Under the pieces are notes generated by a model, which had not been told where the DNA came from, ran no database searches, and saw only the letters and a list, made by a program, of their open reading frames with translations. A program made the position numbers and the translations under genes. DNA of 64,000 nucleotides, taken from positions 1,116,001 to 1,180,000 of the forward strand of contig JADWQD010000007.1 in NCBI GenBank assembly GCA_016110215.1, given 5' to 3'. Each line of letters starts with the position of its first letter. The first letter of the stretch is position 1. Shown piece by piece: positions 30,672 to 42,166 of the stretch. This DNA is from Capronia americana. Its lineage: Eukaryota > Ascomycota > Eurotiomycetes > Chaetothyriales > Herpotrichiellaceae.

Positions 30672-33371
30672 TCACTCCCACGCATAAACATCGTTAGCGA
30701 TTGCGTACTGCTCAAGACCAATACCACCATGCTTTTCTCTCATGTGCGCATAGCAAGGACCGCTAGCATCGAACACCGCCAAACACACCCAGCAGATGTG
30801 AGCCTTACACCCGCCGCAAGTCATATGATTACATCCCATCGTCTTCTCCATCGGTGTCGTGCATTTAGGACAGTCTTTGATATTCAGCTTCTTTTTCAAC
30901 TGCTGGAATGCTTCAATGCCGCCTGACGCAAAGTCCTTGTACTCTGCACATGTGTACTGCCCGTGTCCCACGTGGCAGGAGGTGCATATCATCTCCAGGC
31001 AGTTTGGACATGTGTATGTCGAAGACTGCCTGCCCATGGTAGTGCATCGATAGATGAAGCCGCAGTCAGGGGTTGGGCAGTGGTGAAAGGCCTCGGGGTG
31101 GCGTTGAACATACTCATCGAAGGACGACTCTAGGACCGCTTCGAGGACCGACGATGAAAGGAGCTCTTTCAGTTCACGAAGAGTAAAGACAGTCCGGCAT
31201 ATTCCGCCGTCAGCCTGGCATTTGATCTTGAATTCTTCCTTGCTCGTGTCTGCAGTGGATCTGCAATAATCCTCAAAGCATTCGAGGCAATAAGCGTGAT
31301 TGCATGATGTTCGGATCGCATTGTCGGCTTCACAGAAACAGATCGGACATGTACCAAAAGGCGCGGATGCTGTGTCAGTAGGTGGCTGGATATCGACAAT
31401 GTGGTTCCCGTCCATCATTGTCAGGATTCTTTCATATTGTTGCTGCGTGCCGCTGAGGTTGAGTCTCTTCGACACGATGTCGAGAGCAGCAACACTTCTC
31501 CCCACCTCTCTTTCGATGCTCTTGTGACCACCGCGTATCATCCATGAGAATTGTCGCGGCGTTAGTTTCAATTCATAGCTAGATGTGGCCTCTACATTGA
31601 GCATGTCGGTAATTCGATGAACAGCACAGTGCAGCTTCTCAGGCGGTCCGTAGTACAGGAGGTGGCTCTTTGAGCGGATTCTCTGAATGGCCACCTGCAA
31701 CTCCTTCTCGATTGCTTTGAGCTTTTGGTATGCGCCTCCATTGGAGCCAAGAGCCGGAGCCCATATGGCATTGTCGCCATCTTTGAGGACAGTCCCGGTT
31801 GAGATTTCCTTGAAGATCTTGCGGGCATTGGCAATGTGTTCTGCACTGTCGCCCTCGACTTTGATAGTCGTGCAGACCGCACCTTCATATATGTGGAACG
31901 ATAGATGCTGCTCCTTCCAGGTCCTGCTTCGTTCGTCGATGCAGCTTTTCCAGCAATGATATACCGTGTTCGGCACCTTGATCTTAGCAGTATGCAGCAG
32001 TGTGACCGTCAGCTTTCCGTTTCCCAAAATACCCATCGCTTTGTTGTTCAAAGAACACGCGAGTTTAGCGTCTGTTTCATCCTCAAACAGAGCACTGGCT
32101 TTGACTCGCTTACCCTGAATCTTTGAAAGTGGTATGAGATAGAGATTTTCAAGCGGTCCATGCTCCTCGAGGAGTCTGCGGACTTCCAGGCTAATCTCCG
32201 CAGCGGAGGCCTGGTAGCTCGCTGTGCCCATCTCAATGTTGCGTGGTCTGTGATTAGGGGCGGTGATCACCCCCAAGACATTATCAAGCGTTGCCTCGCT
32301 TGGGACATCGCTCAAGATCAGAGTCCACCTTAACGGGTTATGACCACCGCCACGACCACGCGCTCGAGTCGAGCTGCTGCGGGGAGTGGAAGCTTTGAGG
32401 AGCTGCCCAAGACACTTGTATGTGCCATCGTTGAACCTCTGCGCCACTAGATTGGCGATTTCTCCATTCCCGAAATCAAGCCGCACGCTTCTAGTAGCTC
32501 TGTGCCATGATAGGTAGACTTTTCTGCAGTTTGTGCTGTGAGCGCTACCTGGCACAGGATTGACTCTGAGGCGTGCGTGGTTGGTCTGACACTCAATGCT
32601 TAGTCGCTTTGCAAACGACGGGTCTTCGACTTTCACTGTCGCCGAAGTCTCTGAAGCATTGTCTCCTAGAATGCGAACACATTCAACTCCTATGTGAAAA
32701 CCAAGTTCGTGCAGGATTCGGACTACTCCTTCGGAGGTTGTTTTTGGGGCAAGTCCAGTGATCCGTGCTTGAGAGAAGTCTGTTGGTAGGGAGATCTTGA
32801 CCACGTGGCCGAATTCGTTGAATTGAACTGATGATCCTGCGAGGTCCCGAGAGAAATCGTCGTCTTGTTCTTGGTCCTGCCTTAGTGTTAAAAAACGAAA
32901 TCTTCACGTCCTCAATGAACGTTAACTTGCCTGTTCGCTGATAGCGGAAGCGGCAAGCTGATCCGTGATCTTGCTAACCTCGTTCCTCCCCGTCGGATGA
33001 AGATATAGGCAGGGGACCTTCTGACAACCTCCTGGAAATGAAAGAAACTTGCAAGGAATACCCGAGCGTGGATCCCATCCTACGGAGGTTGATTCTGTCA
33101 TTTGAGGGCCGTTACTGAGACTCGAGGAGGGCGCGGGCTGTGAATGAGTATAGCGACAGCCATTTCCTCGATCGCAAGATCCTAGCAGGAAATACCTGCA
33201 GATTTCGGTCGATTTCCCTGTTGACCCAGGTTGCTCCACCGAATGATTGCTCGGCAATGTTGGACTGACAGACACATTCTGCCTTTGATCTGTCGCGCCT
33301 CGTTCATGGCTAAGCTTGCACGTGTCACCATACCTGCAAATCCCTCAGGCGAAAAAGCGACACGATGCCAT
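30672..33371 (-). CDS. CCCH zinc-finger and RBR (RING-IBR-RING) E3 ubiquitin ligase, with an in-frame stop
   Basis: Two exons encode about 880 codons. The N-terminal part has CCCH zinc fingers: the first is split by a TGA codon (MASCRFFA-stop-GICRYGDTCKLSH, codon 9 at 33345-33347), the second is CRYFLLGSCDRGNGCRYTH. A third Cys/His set follows around CKFLSFPGGCQKVPCLYLH. A middle region of about 430 residues with RNA-binding- and KH-like character leads to the RBR module: RING1 (CPICFCEADNAIRTSCNHAYC), IBR (HHCPTPDCGFIYRC...CPNC...C..CH), and RING2 (CPKCTTPMEKTMGCNHMTC) with the catalytic Cys region. RBR enzymes pass ubiquitin through a RING2 cysteine thioester. The intron (32877-32930) is GC-AG. 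If the TGA is real, translation must start downstream or the gene is inactive in this strain. Confidence 0.82.
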
Positions 33372-35308
33372 CTTGATTTGTTGTCATACGGTATAAGTCA
33401 CGGAGCTTGGACTGGAGGTTTCGTGCAGGAGGGGCGAATTCCCTGAGGTTACACAAGTCGGGCGTTGCTTGCATGCACCGGCCCGCCGCTGTGAGGCAGT
33501 GGCTGCCTGGGCGGTTATCACAGCCTGAGTGCTTCTACTGGCGCATGTCCCTGGAAATGTCAGCTCATTGGGTATCTCACAACTCGAAACCAGCCAATGC
33601 AATGGGCAATAAGACAGGGAATATTTTGCATGGTTATCTGAGACCACGATGCCTTTTCCTTCGACTAACATGGTCGCTAATGTCATCAGGCTGCCAACAT
33701 CGGTCGGAGCAGGTTTGAATACTGCCATTACTTCCATGACTGCGAAAAGCATAAAATGGCTGCAATCATGGACGTGGTGATGGAGAAAGCCCCGAGCTTT
33801 CAGAAAAACATCACGGAGCTCGAAATTCAAACTTGGTTCTCGGGCTGAATGCGGGGTGCCTCCTTCCTGATCAAGCAAGCCCCCTTTGACTTCATTTTAC
33901 GTTAAGCTCAGAGTTTAGGCTATGATTTTAGGTATGTTATGCTTATTTTGGGCCCCGTAGCCGGAAATCTTGCGGGCTGTGTCAAGGCCATTGTCAACAT
34001 TGTACCGTTCGTCAATCGTCAACATGCCGGCTGCAAGAATTCAAGTCCGTTACTCGACAAACTCATCGGTACCTAGTTACAGTGGGCGGGTGTGGTAGTG
34101 ATGTGCTTGTGCAAATATTGAATTCGTACGAGTACTCAGTGACAAACGGTAATCACTGAGAACCATGGACGAAAGAAAAGAGTTGTAATTATGTTACCGC
34201 CACTTCATTATCCTATTCGTCAAGCTGTGGTCCTTCCCTTCATCCCTACACAGTACATATCATCAACTGGATGCGCTCTGGCGAGCCCTTTTTTTCCCTT
34301 TCGCAAGCCCAGCTCACTTCAAATCGGCCTCCCTGATCTCTTCGGCCCCCGGCTTTCCATCATAGTCGGCTGCACTCATCTGTCTTTCCAGCTCCGGCTC
34401 CTTCTCGTTCGGACTCACGATGCCGACCTCCGTCGCGCGATGGCTATCCATCCTATCTTTCTGATACAGATTGACGTAGATGGGGAACACCATGTTGAGG
34501 TATAGCGTGAGCATGTAGCAAGGCATCTCCTGGCACATCTCAGCAACTCAATTATCGAACCCTTTGGAAGACCGGCTGATCGTCGACACAGCAGGCGAAG
34601 AGTTGGATAGCTTTGCAGCAATTAGCCTGGCACGTTGGTGGAACGGTAGCGTAACGAGCCTCGAAACCCTCCCTGCGCAAGAAGCATGCACTTCCCTCAT
34701 CTTCGCGGGAGTCGCTGTTCCGCACACTCTTGTCAGTCTCGACCCGCAATACCCCGAGTAAATCGCATGAGATGGTTGATTAATCTCTGACAAGAAGGGA
34801 GAGTGTGAGCTGGATGGATGCTTTGGGCATTGAATTGCCTTCTTGGGAAGAAGGAAGAAGGTGCAACATCTCACCACTCATCCTGGGTTCCGCAATGGTT
34901 GGTTCCGGAACAAGCAACACGTGGGGAAGAAACGATCGACTCAATCGTGCATTTCTTTTACTCTGTGTGAAATGCTCCGTTACAGCAAATGTCTCTTCCG
35001 AACACCGATGAACAAGCGACCACGAGTTTCCATCGAGACGCCATCCTCAGCCTTGGACCCGCCTACCTCCTCTTCATGCTCTGAGGCCCAGAACCCACTG
35101 CCGCAACACCGCACCCGCGCATCTAGAGGACAAACCAAACCAAGCCAAGCCCAGGAGCTGCCCTTTCCCGTCTCCCCGTCGCTGGCGGGCTGTTGAGCGC
35201 AATAGTGTAGTAAAGTAGACCGACCTCCGTTAGTTCGCCACTCTTCTTTGGCGTCATTCATCCTTCCATCACCTTGACCTTTCAAGAGTTGAGTCCGACC
35301 GAAAACTG
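33372..35308. other. 1.9-kb region with no confirmed gene
   Basis: Upstream of the ubiquitin-ligase gene no complete gene can be built. A minus-strand frame at 34314-34538 ends with a hydrophobic stretch (CYMLTLYLNMVFPIYVNLYQ) followed by a charged tail rich in Glu and Lys. It looks like the last exon of a membrane protein, but I found no upstream exons in phase. The region around 34020-34160 is AT-richer. Confidence 0.3.
34314..34538 (-). CDS. possible last exon of an unidentified membrane protein
   Basis: The frame offers one clear transmembrane-like segment, MLTLYLNMVFPIYVNLYQ, then a hydrophilic tail containing SPNEKEPELERQMSAADYDG and ending EEIREADLK. This hydrophobic-then-charged order is typical of the cytosolic end of a polytopic protein. 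No consensus acceptor that would link it in phase to an upstream exon of reasonable distance was found, so it may be a relic. Confidence 0.22.
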   Translation of the reverse strand: MCQEMPCYMLTLYLNMVFPIYVNLYQKDRMDSHRATEVGIVSPNEKEPELERQMSAADYDGKPGAEEIREADLK

Positions 35309-35822
35309 TCAGGCATCGGATAGGCTGCATCGTGCAGTCGTCACAGTCGTGGGCGTCGGCGCAGTTACGGTTGTAGTGAATATCGCTTCCTGGAAGGCAT
35401 TATCATAAGCACCCTGACAAATTTGCGATTCCTCCAAGAAGGGGAAGTGAAACACTTTGTTAGAAAATCGTACCGGGAAGATATGGCCATAAGGCAAAAC
35501 AATAATGTCCTCACAGCCATGACAATCATAAACTGAAGACGTGTACGTGGTAAGTGAGTAGTAGATGCTCGTTGGTCCCGCTTGGATAACCGGTGCAGTG
35601 TATGCTGTAGTGGTGCAACCGGGGACGGGCATGACCGACACGGCGCTTGTAGACGTGCTGTTAATGTCAGTCGAACGTGCCCACCAAGAGTTCATGTTTC
35701 CGGCTTCTCCCCAATGTGGCGTACCTGAGAACCAAAGTTGCCAGAGCTTCAGCTTTGATGGCCACCGGCATCCTCCAAGCGAAGATCCCTAGCATCGAGA
35801 AGAGAAGTACAATGATAGGCAT
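35309..35822 (-). CDS. small secreted protein, two exons
   Basis: The ATG at 35822 opens MPIIVLLFSMLGIFAWRMPV, a hydrophobic signal-peptide-like start. A 67-base intron (35658-35724; donor GTACGC, GACTGACATT branch, ACAG acceptor) joins ALATLVL to STSTSAVSVMPVPG in phase. The mature part is about 120 residues, rich in Thr, Ser and Tyr, with CTTTAYTAPVI, YDCHGCEDI and a Thr-rich TTTVTAPTPTTVTTARC end. It contains five or so cysteines. No family is recognised. It resembles small secreted or wall-associated fungal proteins. It might instead be a fragment of a longer wall protein. Confidence 0.5.
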
Positions 35823-36576
35823 CGTGATTGCTTCTGCCGGTTCGAAAGGGCAGGTCAGTTTCTCACACTTGAAGTACAGGTATGGGGATATCTCAAGATG
35901 CAATCGCTGAGAACAGGTTATGAAGTAGTATGTCGAGACCCGAGAGACGGCGATTCAAAGTCCGGGCAGTATGACGTGCTGTGACGCTGAAGGATCAGGT
36001 AGTTCCTTCCAGCCAGCCTTCATATAAGCCTGGAAAAGGGCATTAATAAGGACTCTGAATGTAGGCATTTGGGGAAAGACAGAAGTGTGTTTGAAGAGCA
36101 GGAACTGGCAAACGAACAATCAGAACTGCAAGTTTGCTACTCTGTGGAACCGTCACGTACAACATCATTCATCATTCGGAGCATATCAAACGCTTTGCAG
36201 TGCAGATGTGTTGTCGTGTGTATCATGCTGCCTAGGGTGTACCGTCATGCCATGCCACAAAATGAGAGTTTTTATTGTACAATCAATCCGGCGGACTTCG
36301 TCAGCCCGGTAATGCCGCCTAGTGACATTAAGCAGCCATAAGAAAGATAATTCGTCGGGTCTCCGTTCAGTATTTTAGTGTGCACCATTGCAACAATGCG
36401 TCGATAATCATTACCACTCCATTCATCTCCGTACTTGACATTCAGACGCGCGGCCTTCGTGCTGATTTGTCCATGCTGACTTGCCAATCTGAGTGAAAGA
36501 GCCGGGTCGCACAAAGACCTTGTTGGATTGTGTGGTTTAGTCTTCGTCACCAACCTGACCAAGTCAGCAAGCGCCT

Positions 36577-37728
36577 TTAGGCTTCGGTGTCATCACCAAC
36601 TCGGAGAGTGCCTTGTTCGCCAAAGCCATGAGCCCAGAATCCCTCGAGCGAAGGAGAGCTGTGAACACTGTCAGCAAAACCCAGTAGCTTCAGGACATAG
36701 GGTCAACATACGTGCTTGCCATGCTGTCGTGCGTGAACAAGAGCCAGAACCCGAAAACCTGTCGACCTGTCAGCAGTTGTTAGAGCAGAGGATGAACATA
36801 ACCGACTGGTTTGGCCAGCACATCGAGGACGGCGTAAGCAATAATCTCAGAATCAACATCGATGACGTGACCGCCCTCAGAGAGACCCCAGATGCTGTCA
36901 TTGGTCAGTGATGAACAGCTGCAGAATCGGCGTTGTACTCACATTGGGTAGATGGTCCAGAGAATCAAGGTGTACCCGGCGATGGAGGCATAGAAAGCCT
37001 TGGTCTTGCTATCCTTTCGAGCAACAGTTTCTCGGCCGCCGATTGCAAGTTGATAGATGACAACGAGATAGGCAATGCAGCCCCAAGCGTACCAGCCCCA
37101 CTTCTGGCTGTCCTTGTCCTGGCCCAACGCGGCGAAAAGACCGGTCAATACCATGATGATGTCGGCAACGATAGCAACAAGGATGTTGGCGCCGCTGAGA
37201 CCGGCGAGCAGAGCAAGATCGAGAAGCAATAGTGGGGTCGTGATGCTCCAGTCAATATATCTTGCCCAGTAGATCTCGCGTTTGACCTCAACGTCAATGC
37301 TGGGAACTTTCTTGTGATGCTCAGTTCTAGTGTAGCTGGCAAAGCTGGTGCCGCCACCCGTGGCCATTGCGAAGTAGGACAAGAAGGCGAAGGTGGTGAT
37401 GAAGGCGGTTATGATGTGGAAGAGACGTTTTTGCTACAGCTGTTAGGTGCGTTTCCAAGTAGCCCAAGTTGGTGTGTCTTACCACTGGGACGCGGAAGGC
37501 CATGCCATAGAAGGCGAGCGAGGAAATGGCCATGATCACGACAACTACCCTATCAACGTGTCAACAATTGAAGCCTTCAGTGGACGCAATGTGAGCATAC
37601 CACAACGTCTTATTGCCAGCATCACCTGCTGCGATAATGTGAGGAGGGGTGGGGACGATCGTAGGAATAGGAGCCACCGAAGTGGAAGCCGTCGGGGCGG
37701 TCTTGATCATTTCGGGGCTGAGAATCAT
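36577..37728 (-). CDS. microbial-type rhodopsin, predicted light-driven proton pump
   Basis: Six exons join from the ATG at 37728 (MILSPEMIKTAPTASTSVAP) to GDDTEA. Seven helices are visible. Helix C reads ARYIDWSITTPLLLLDLALL, giving the bacteriorhodopsin pattern of Arg82, Asp85, Thr89 and Asp96 at identical spacing, so both the proton acceptor and the donor are carboxylates. SEGGHVIDVDSE keeps the Glu194/Glu204 release pair. VLDVLAKPVFG keeps Asp212 and the retinal-binding Lys216. The final exon encodes LEGFWAHGFGEQG, the conserved fungal opsin tail. The protein should be in the plasma membrane, pumping protons out under green light. This is the Leptosphaeria/CarO-like type rather than the non-pumping ORP/HSP30 type, which lacks the Lys. 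No carotenoid gene lies in the window. Confidence 0.95.
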
Positions 37729-39154
37729 CGTGACAGCTGCAGAGGAGACTTCGGGGGAACAATGCTGGAGCAAGAGAAGTGTGATATGCTGTGCTTGAGT
37801 TCTGAAGTATGAGAGCAGGCAAATGCAGTGGTTCTGAAGAAAAAGAGAGGAATATGAGACGGATGGAAGTTTCAAGGCAGCAGTCAAAGAAGAAGCAAGT
37901 GGTACAAGTGAGGAGCTGGGAAGGAGCTTGTCGTTGGTCAAGAAAAAGGGAAGGAACTGTGATGACGACAAGGTACTCCAACTCACCAGGAGCAGGTACA
38001 TGTACGATTGGCCCGTCACTCTGCAGTCAAAACGTGCACCAGAAGTAATCGTTGCCGTGTGACCAGACCGCTCAACACCCTTGCCTTGTGAGTGGTTTCT
38101 GAGCTTGCAAAGATTCCTAGCTCCTCACTACGATGCCTGCGCTTGATCTGAACTGTCAACGGAATGTACACGGTCCTCGATTATGCACAGGCTGCGGGGG
38201 GAGACACGAATCGGCAAGGGTGATGGCGCCACTTTTTGCGTAGCTCCAGAGTAGGAAGAGCCAATAACTGCAACCAGCGCCCACAACAGCCACTTCCCCT
38301 CAACTTTAGCAGCGGCTTCAGCCGCCGCCAGACTTGCACAAGCGGCCAGGCCTCAAAGCCGCTTCATCCAACGGTGAGGAGAAGATGAGGCACGAGAAGA
38401 GCGGCGCGGCATGCCATTGCTCAGAGGCAACAATTTCACTTGAGGCAAGCCGTGCTATGTCAACAATGTCACGGCGTCCACGATGAGCTCAATGTCAGCA
38501 GACGGCTTACTGTCTCTTCCATGGCTGAATGGGTCCTTCGAAAGGTGAAACTTGGGTCTACCGAGTACGGCTCAGACTGCACGCTAGTAAACAGAGCTAT
38601 CCAGCAAACGTCACTTCATGACGTCGAGAGACTTCCGCCTCTTGTCCCAGAAGCTGGCTGCGATAGCCTCGATTTGCAGGCACGATCATACATGCCTTGA
38701 TCACATCAGCTGCAGCTAAAGGCCGGCATTCGTCCCAGATCATGCTCAGACATCCAGCACCTACAGTACGAGTAATTGCCCAGGTGGTTGATCGATGCAA
38801 TTGCTCTTAGTCATCTAGACCAGCGCCTTCCCCGCAATTTGCATGCAAGCGGACGCTGATGGGCTGTATGTCAGCCTTTGAAAGTCCCATGACCCTCGAA
38901 GCCAGAATCGCATTGTGGCGTTGCGATCGAACATGCACACCATGCAGCAAGCCGATCTCGTGCATCAAGCCCCCACGCCAAAGCTTGCATCCGTCTCAGA
39001 GGTCCCTTTCTTGCTCGCTTCACCTCTTTTGGGGGTGGTTTTACCCGTATTGCCGTTATCCTGCCGTCCTTCCGAACACATGTGCCAACGGATTCAAGAG
39101 TCGATATATTTATTGGTACAGGGGTATCTAAAAGCCGCAAGTCCCTAGCTATGT
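37729..39154. other. 1.4-kb intergenic region, opsin promoter side
   Basis: No gene is supported between the opsin start and the 3' end of the IleRS gene. Short frames on both strands lack any family resemblance. The part near 37729-38050 is A/G-rich on the plus strand and should be the opsin 5' leader and promoter. Confidence 0.45.
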
Positions 39155-42100
39155 TCACCTCTGGAATTCTGCAACTGCATCCGCGCAGCGCCCACAAAGC
39201 AGTTGAGCCTCTTCCACACTAGCTCCCTCCTCCTTTGGTGGATCAACAACATACTGCCAGCATCGACTACACTTGAGACCAGAAGGACTCTTGACCACAG
39301 CCACTCCAAGCTTCTGACCATCCTGTGAGACGATGTCATTTGAGAATGACCAAGTCGCTGATAATGCTCGGTTGTCAGCCGGCTCCTCATCCGCTTGACC
39401 TTCTGTCAATAAGATGTCAACGTTCGATACGACCAGAAGCTCCTTCCAGGTATCTTTAGGTAGGAGCGAAAGATCAATGTCTTTCCGCAGGTAGATGATA
39501 ACATCTGATGCAAGGGACTGTCCCATGAGCTTTTGAGTCCGAGCTTGCTCCTGAGCCGCTTTAACACTAGAGTTGACGGCAACAAGCTGAGGCAACAGGG
39601 CGAGTATCGAAGGATCGTGCCACTCTTCTGGCAAAGAAGTCCACACTCGCTTCAGCGGGTGCTCAAATAAATCCTTGTAGAGGTTTGGGCTGTGCTCCCA
39701 ACTCTCTTCAACCAGCAGCGGGGTGATTGGCCCAAGCATATCTTGTAACTGTGTGAAGATGTGATGCAGGGCCGTTTGAGCACTGAGACGCCTGTCGCTC
39801 GAGATGCTGTCACAATACAGAACATCCTTGATAGCCTCGAAGTAAAAGCTCGATAGATCGGTCGTTACCCATCGATAGAGGGCGGCATTTACTTTGTGGA
39901 ATTCGAAATCGGCGTAGGCCATCCGAACAGAGGCGAACACCTGGTGTAGATGCAGTAATGCAACTTGATCCAGCCGGGACATGTTCTGATACGGCACAAT
40001 TAGCTTGGGGTCAAAGTCGGCTAGCATACCGAGCAACATCTTGATGGTCAGGCGGTATTTGTCGAGCATGCTGTGGACTGACGAGACAACTGTGTCGCTG
40101 ATTACGACGTCCTTCGTCCATTCGCTTGATGCCACCCACAGTCGCAGCGCGTCCGGTCCGAGTGGGTGGACTTGGCGCTTATGCTTCGTCTGCTTTACAG
40201 GAACTCCGAGTCCAGCAACAATTTGGTCAGGGGCGATCACATTGCCAAGAGACTTGCTCATCTTCTTGCCCTGGGAGTCCAAGGTGAAACCATGTGTTGC
40301 AAGGACGCGGAATGGAGCGTGCAACTGCGGCCGCGGATGCGAATCAGAATCCGACCCCGATTGGGAGGACTTTTGATATGCGATGTTTGTGAGCAAGCTG
40401 GACTGGAACCAACCTCTGTGTTGATCTGTGCCTTCAACATAGACATCGGCCAGTGGTGCTGATTGGGTTCTCGTGTCCTTAAGCATCAAGCTCCAGCTGG
40501 TTCCGCTGTCAAACCAGACATCCATCGTGTCTGTGCCGCGGACATAGTCTGACCCATCTCCTTGTAGACTTGGAAGAATCCACCTCCCGTCGTCAGGAGG
40601 ATCAGACCACCACGCGTCGATACCGCGCTCATCTATAACCTTGATGATGTGCCTGACGCTATCGGATGTCAAAATTGCTTCGCCAGTACTCTTGCGATAT
40701 ATTGCCGGGATCGGAACTCCCCAAGCTCGCTGCCGAGAAATGCACCATTCGCTTCGATTCGCTACAAAGCTCCGCAGGCGCGCCTTGCCTGTCTCGGGTA
40801 AGAAGGTCACTGCATCAAGAGACATGAGCGTGTCAGCCTTGATCTTGGAGACGTCGGCAAACCATTGAGATGTGGCACGAATGATTATGGGTTCTTTGGT
40901 ACGCCAATCGATCGGGTACTTATGTTTGTAGTCATGCTGATGAACGAGGAGATTGCTAGCCTGCAACATCTCCAACACAGTCTTGTTGCCCTCCGTGAAC
41001 ACGTCCTGTCCTGCGAGTAGGCCGGGGCCCTCGGGTGACGCTGTCTCATCAAAACGGCCGAGATTGTCAACCGGAGCTTTGACGGAGACAACTGAAGCAC
41101 TGATCAAGTGTTGCAAAGCTTCGTAGTCTTCCATGCCGTGACCTGGAGCACAATGAACCAAGCCCGTACCACTCTCGGCAGATACGAAGTCGGCATGAAC
41201 GATCGGTCTATTCGCGGCATCAGGCCCAAACTGCTGCAGGCCGGAGTAGGTACTCTGCAACAGCTTTTCGATTGGTATGTTGTCCATGATGACCTTCAAG
41301 TCTTCTCCGATAGTCTCTTGCAGGTATGAGAGCCTAGACCGAGCCACTATCAACAGGCCGTGGGTGGCGGACTCGGCAAGGCAGTATGGTATGGACATGT
41401 GAACCGCAATGGCTTGGTTTGCTGGCAGAGTCCAAGGTGTCGTGGTCCATATCAACGCATGAATCGGACCACTTGCAGACAGTCCAGAACTGGTCAACGG
41501 GAACTTGACCAGGGCGGCAGTAGAGACGTGATCCTCCTCGTACTCTAGTTCGGCTTCCGCCAACGCAGTTCCCGAGGATGGCGACCAATAGACCGGTTTA
41601 TTCTTGCGATAAATCAACCCGTGCTCCGTCATTGCTTGAAACACGACCAACTGGCGCAGCTCAAAGTCCTTCTGCATTGTCTTCCAGTGATTTTTCCAAT
41701 CGCCCATGACAGCCCACGATCGAAAGTCGGCCATCTGCCTGTCGATCGCCTTGTATGCAAACTTCCTGGCCGCGCTGCGGATTGCGACTGGATCGACACC
41801 TTGCCCTCGCGCCCATCCGTGCTTCTCCAGGGCCTTGAGCTCGATCGGTAGCCCGTGACAGTCCCAGCCGGGTACGTAGTCCACTCTCCGGCCCTGACTT
41901 AGCCTGGACCTGCAGATAATGTCCTTGACGATCTTGTTGAGTGCGTGGCCGGCGTGAAGATCTCCATTGGCGTAGGGTGGGCCATCGTGAAGGACGAACG
42001 TGTTAGAGGCAGGCCGCTCCCGGCGCTGCCAGGCATAGAGGTCATCTGTACATCTCGGAAGGTATTTGGCAAGGTCGGCAGGCGCCGGCCGCGGTGGGAA

Positions 42101-42166
42101 TGTCGACTTTGGGAGATGGAGAGTGCTCTTCAAAATTTTAGCTGTCTCTTTCAGAGCTGCGGGCAT
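39155..42166 (-). CDS. ISM1: mitochondrial isoleucyl-tRNA synthetase
   Basis: A single exon encodes 1,003 residues from the ATG at 42166 (MPAALKETAKILKSTLHLPK), close in length to yeast Ism1. Class I motifs are present: the HIGH variant in PPYANGDLHAGHALNKIV and KMSKS in GKKMSKSLGN. WDCHGLPIE and the editing-domain residues TTPWTLPANQAIAV fit IleRS rather than LeuRS or ValRS. VWFDSGTSWS precedes the KMSKS loop. The C-terminus carries a zinc-ribbon, CSRCWQYVVDPP and CGRCADAV, typical of bacterial/mitochondrial IleRS and absent from the cytosolic enzyme. It attaches isoleucine to mitochondrial tRNA. The N-terminal basic and hydroxylated residues before residue 30 can serve as an import sequence. 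No oddity is seen. Confidence 0.96.
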   Translation of the reverse strand: MPAALKETAKILKSTLHLPKSTFPPRPAPADLAKYLPRCTDDLYAWQRRERPASNTFVLHDGPPYANGDLHAGHALNKIVKDIICRSRLSQGRRVDYVPGWDCHGLPIELKALEKHGWARGQGVDPVAIRSAARKFAYKAIDRQMADFRSWAVMGDWKNHWKTMQKDFELRQLVVFQAMTEHGLIYRKNKPVYWSPSSGTALAEAELEYEEDHVSTAALVKFPLTSSGLSASGPIHALIWTTTPWTLPANQAIAVHMSIPYCLAESATHGLLIVARSRLSYLQETIGEDLKVIMDNIPIEKLLQSTYSGLQQFGPDAANRPIVHADFVSAESGTGLVHCAPGHGMEDYEALQHLISASVVSVKAPVDNLGRFDETASPEGPGLLAGQDVFTEGNKTVLEMLQASNLLVHQHDYKHKYPIDWRTKEPIIIRATSQWFADVSKIKADTLMSLDAVTFLPETGKARLRSFVANRSEWCISRQRAWGVPIPAIYRKSTGEAILTSDSVRHIIKVIDERGIDAWWSDPPDDGRWILPSLQGDGSDYVRGTDTMDVWFDSGTSWSLMLKDTRTQSAPLADVYVEGTDQHRGWFQSSLLTNIAYQKSSQSGSDSDSHPRPQLHAPFRVLATHGFTLDSQGKKMSKSLGNVIAPDQIVAGLGVPVKQTKHKRQVHPLGPDALRLWVASSEWTKDVVISDTVVSSVHSMLDKYRLTIKMLLGMLADFDPKLIVPYQNMSRLDQVALLHLHQVFASVRMAYADFEFHKVNAALYRWVTTDLSSFYFEAIKDVLYCDSISSDRRLSAQTALHHIFTQLQDMLGPITPLLVEESWEHSPNLYKDLFEHPLKRVWTSLPEEWHDPSILALLPQLVAVNSSVKAAQEQARTQKLMGQSLASDVIIYLRKDIDLSLLPKDTWKELLVVSNVDILLTEGQADEEPADNRALSATWSFSNDIVSQDGQKLGVAVVKSPSGLKCSRCWQYVVDPPKEEGASVEEAQLLCGRCADAVAEFQR

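Noticed and set aside
33384..33878. 164-residue minus-strand frame upstream of the ubiquitin-ligase ATG as an N-terminal extension
   Set aside because: It is in a region with several stops in the coding frame, has no domain, and the CCCH finger starts right after the ATG at 33371.
34600..34700. A possible tRNA suggested by TGGTGGAACGGTAGC
   Set aside because: No matching B-box, acceptor stem or anticodon arm could be folded around it.
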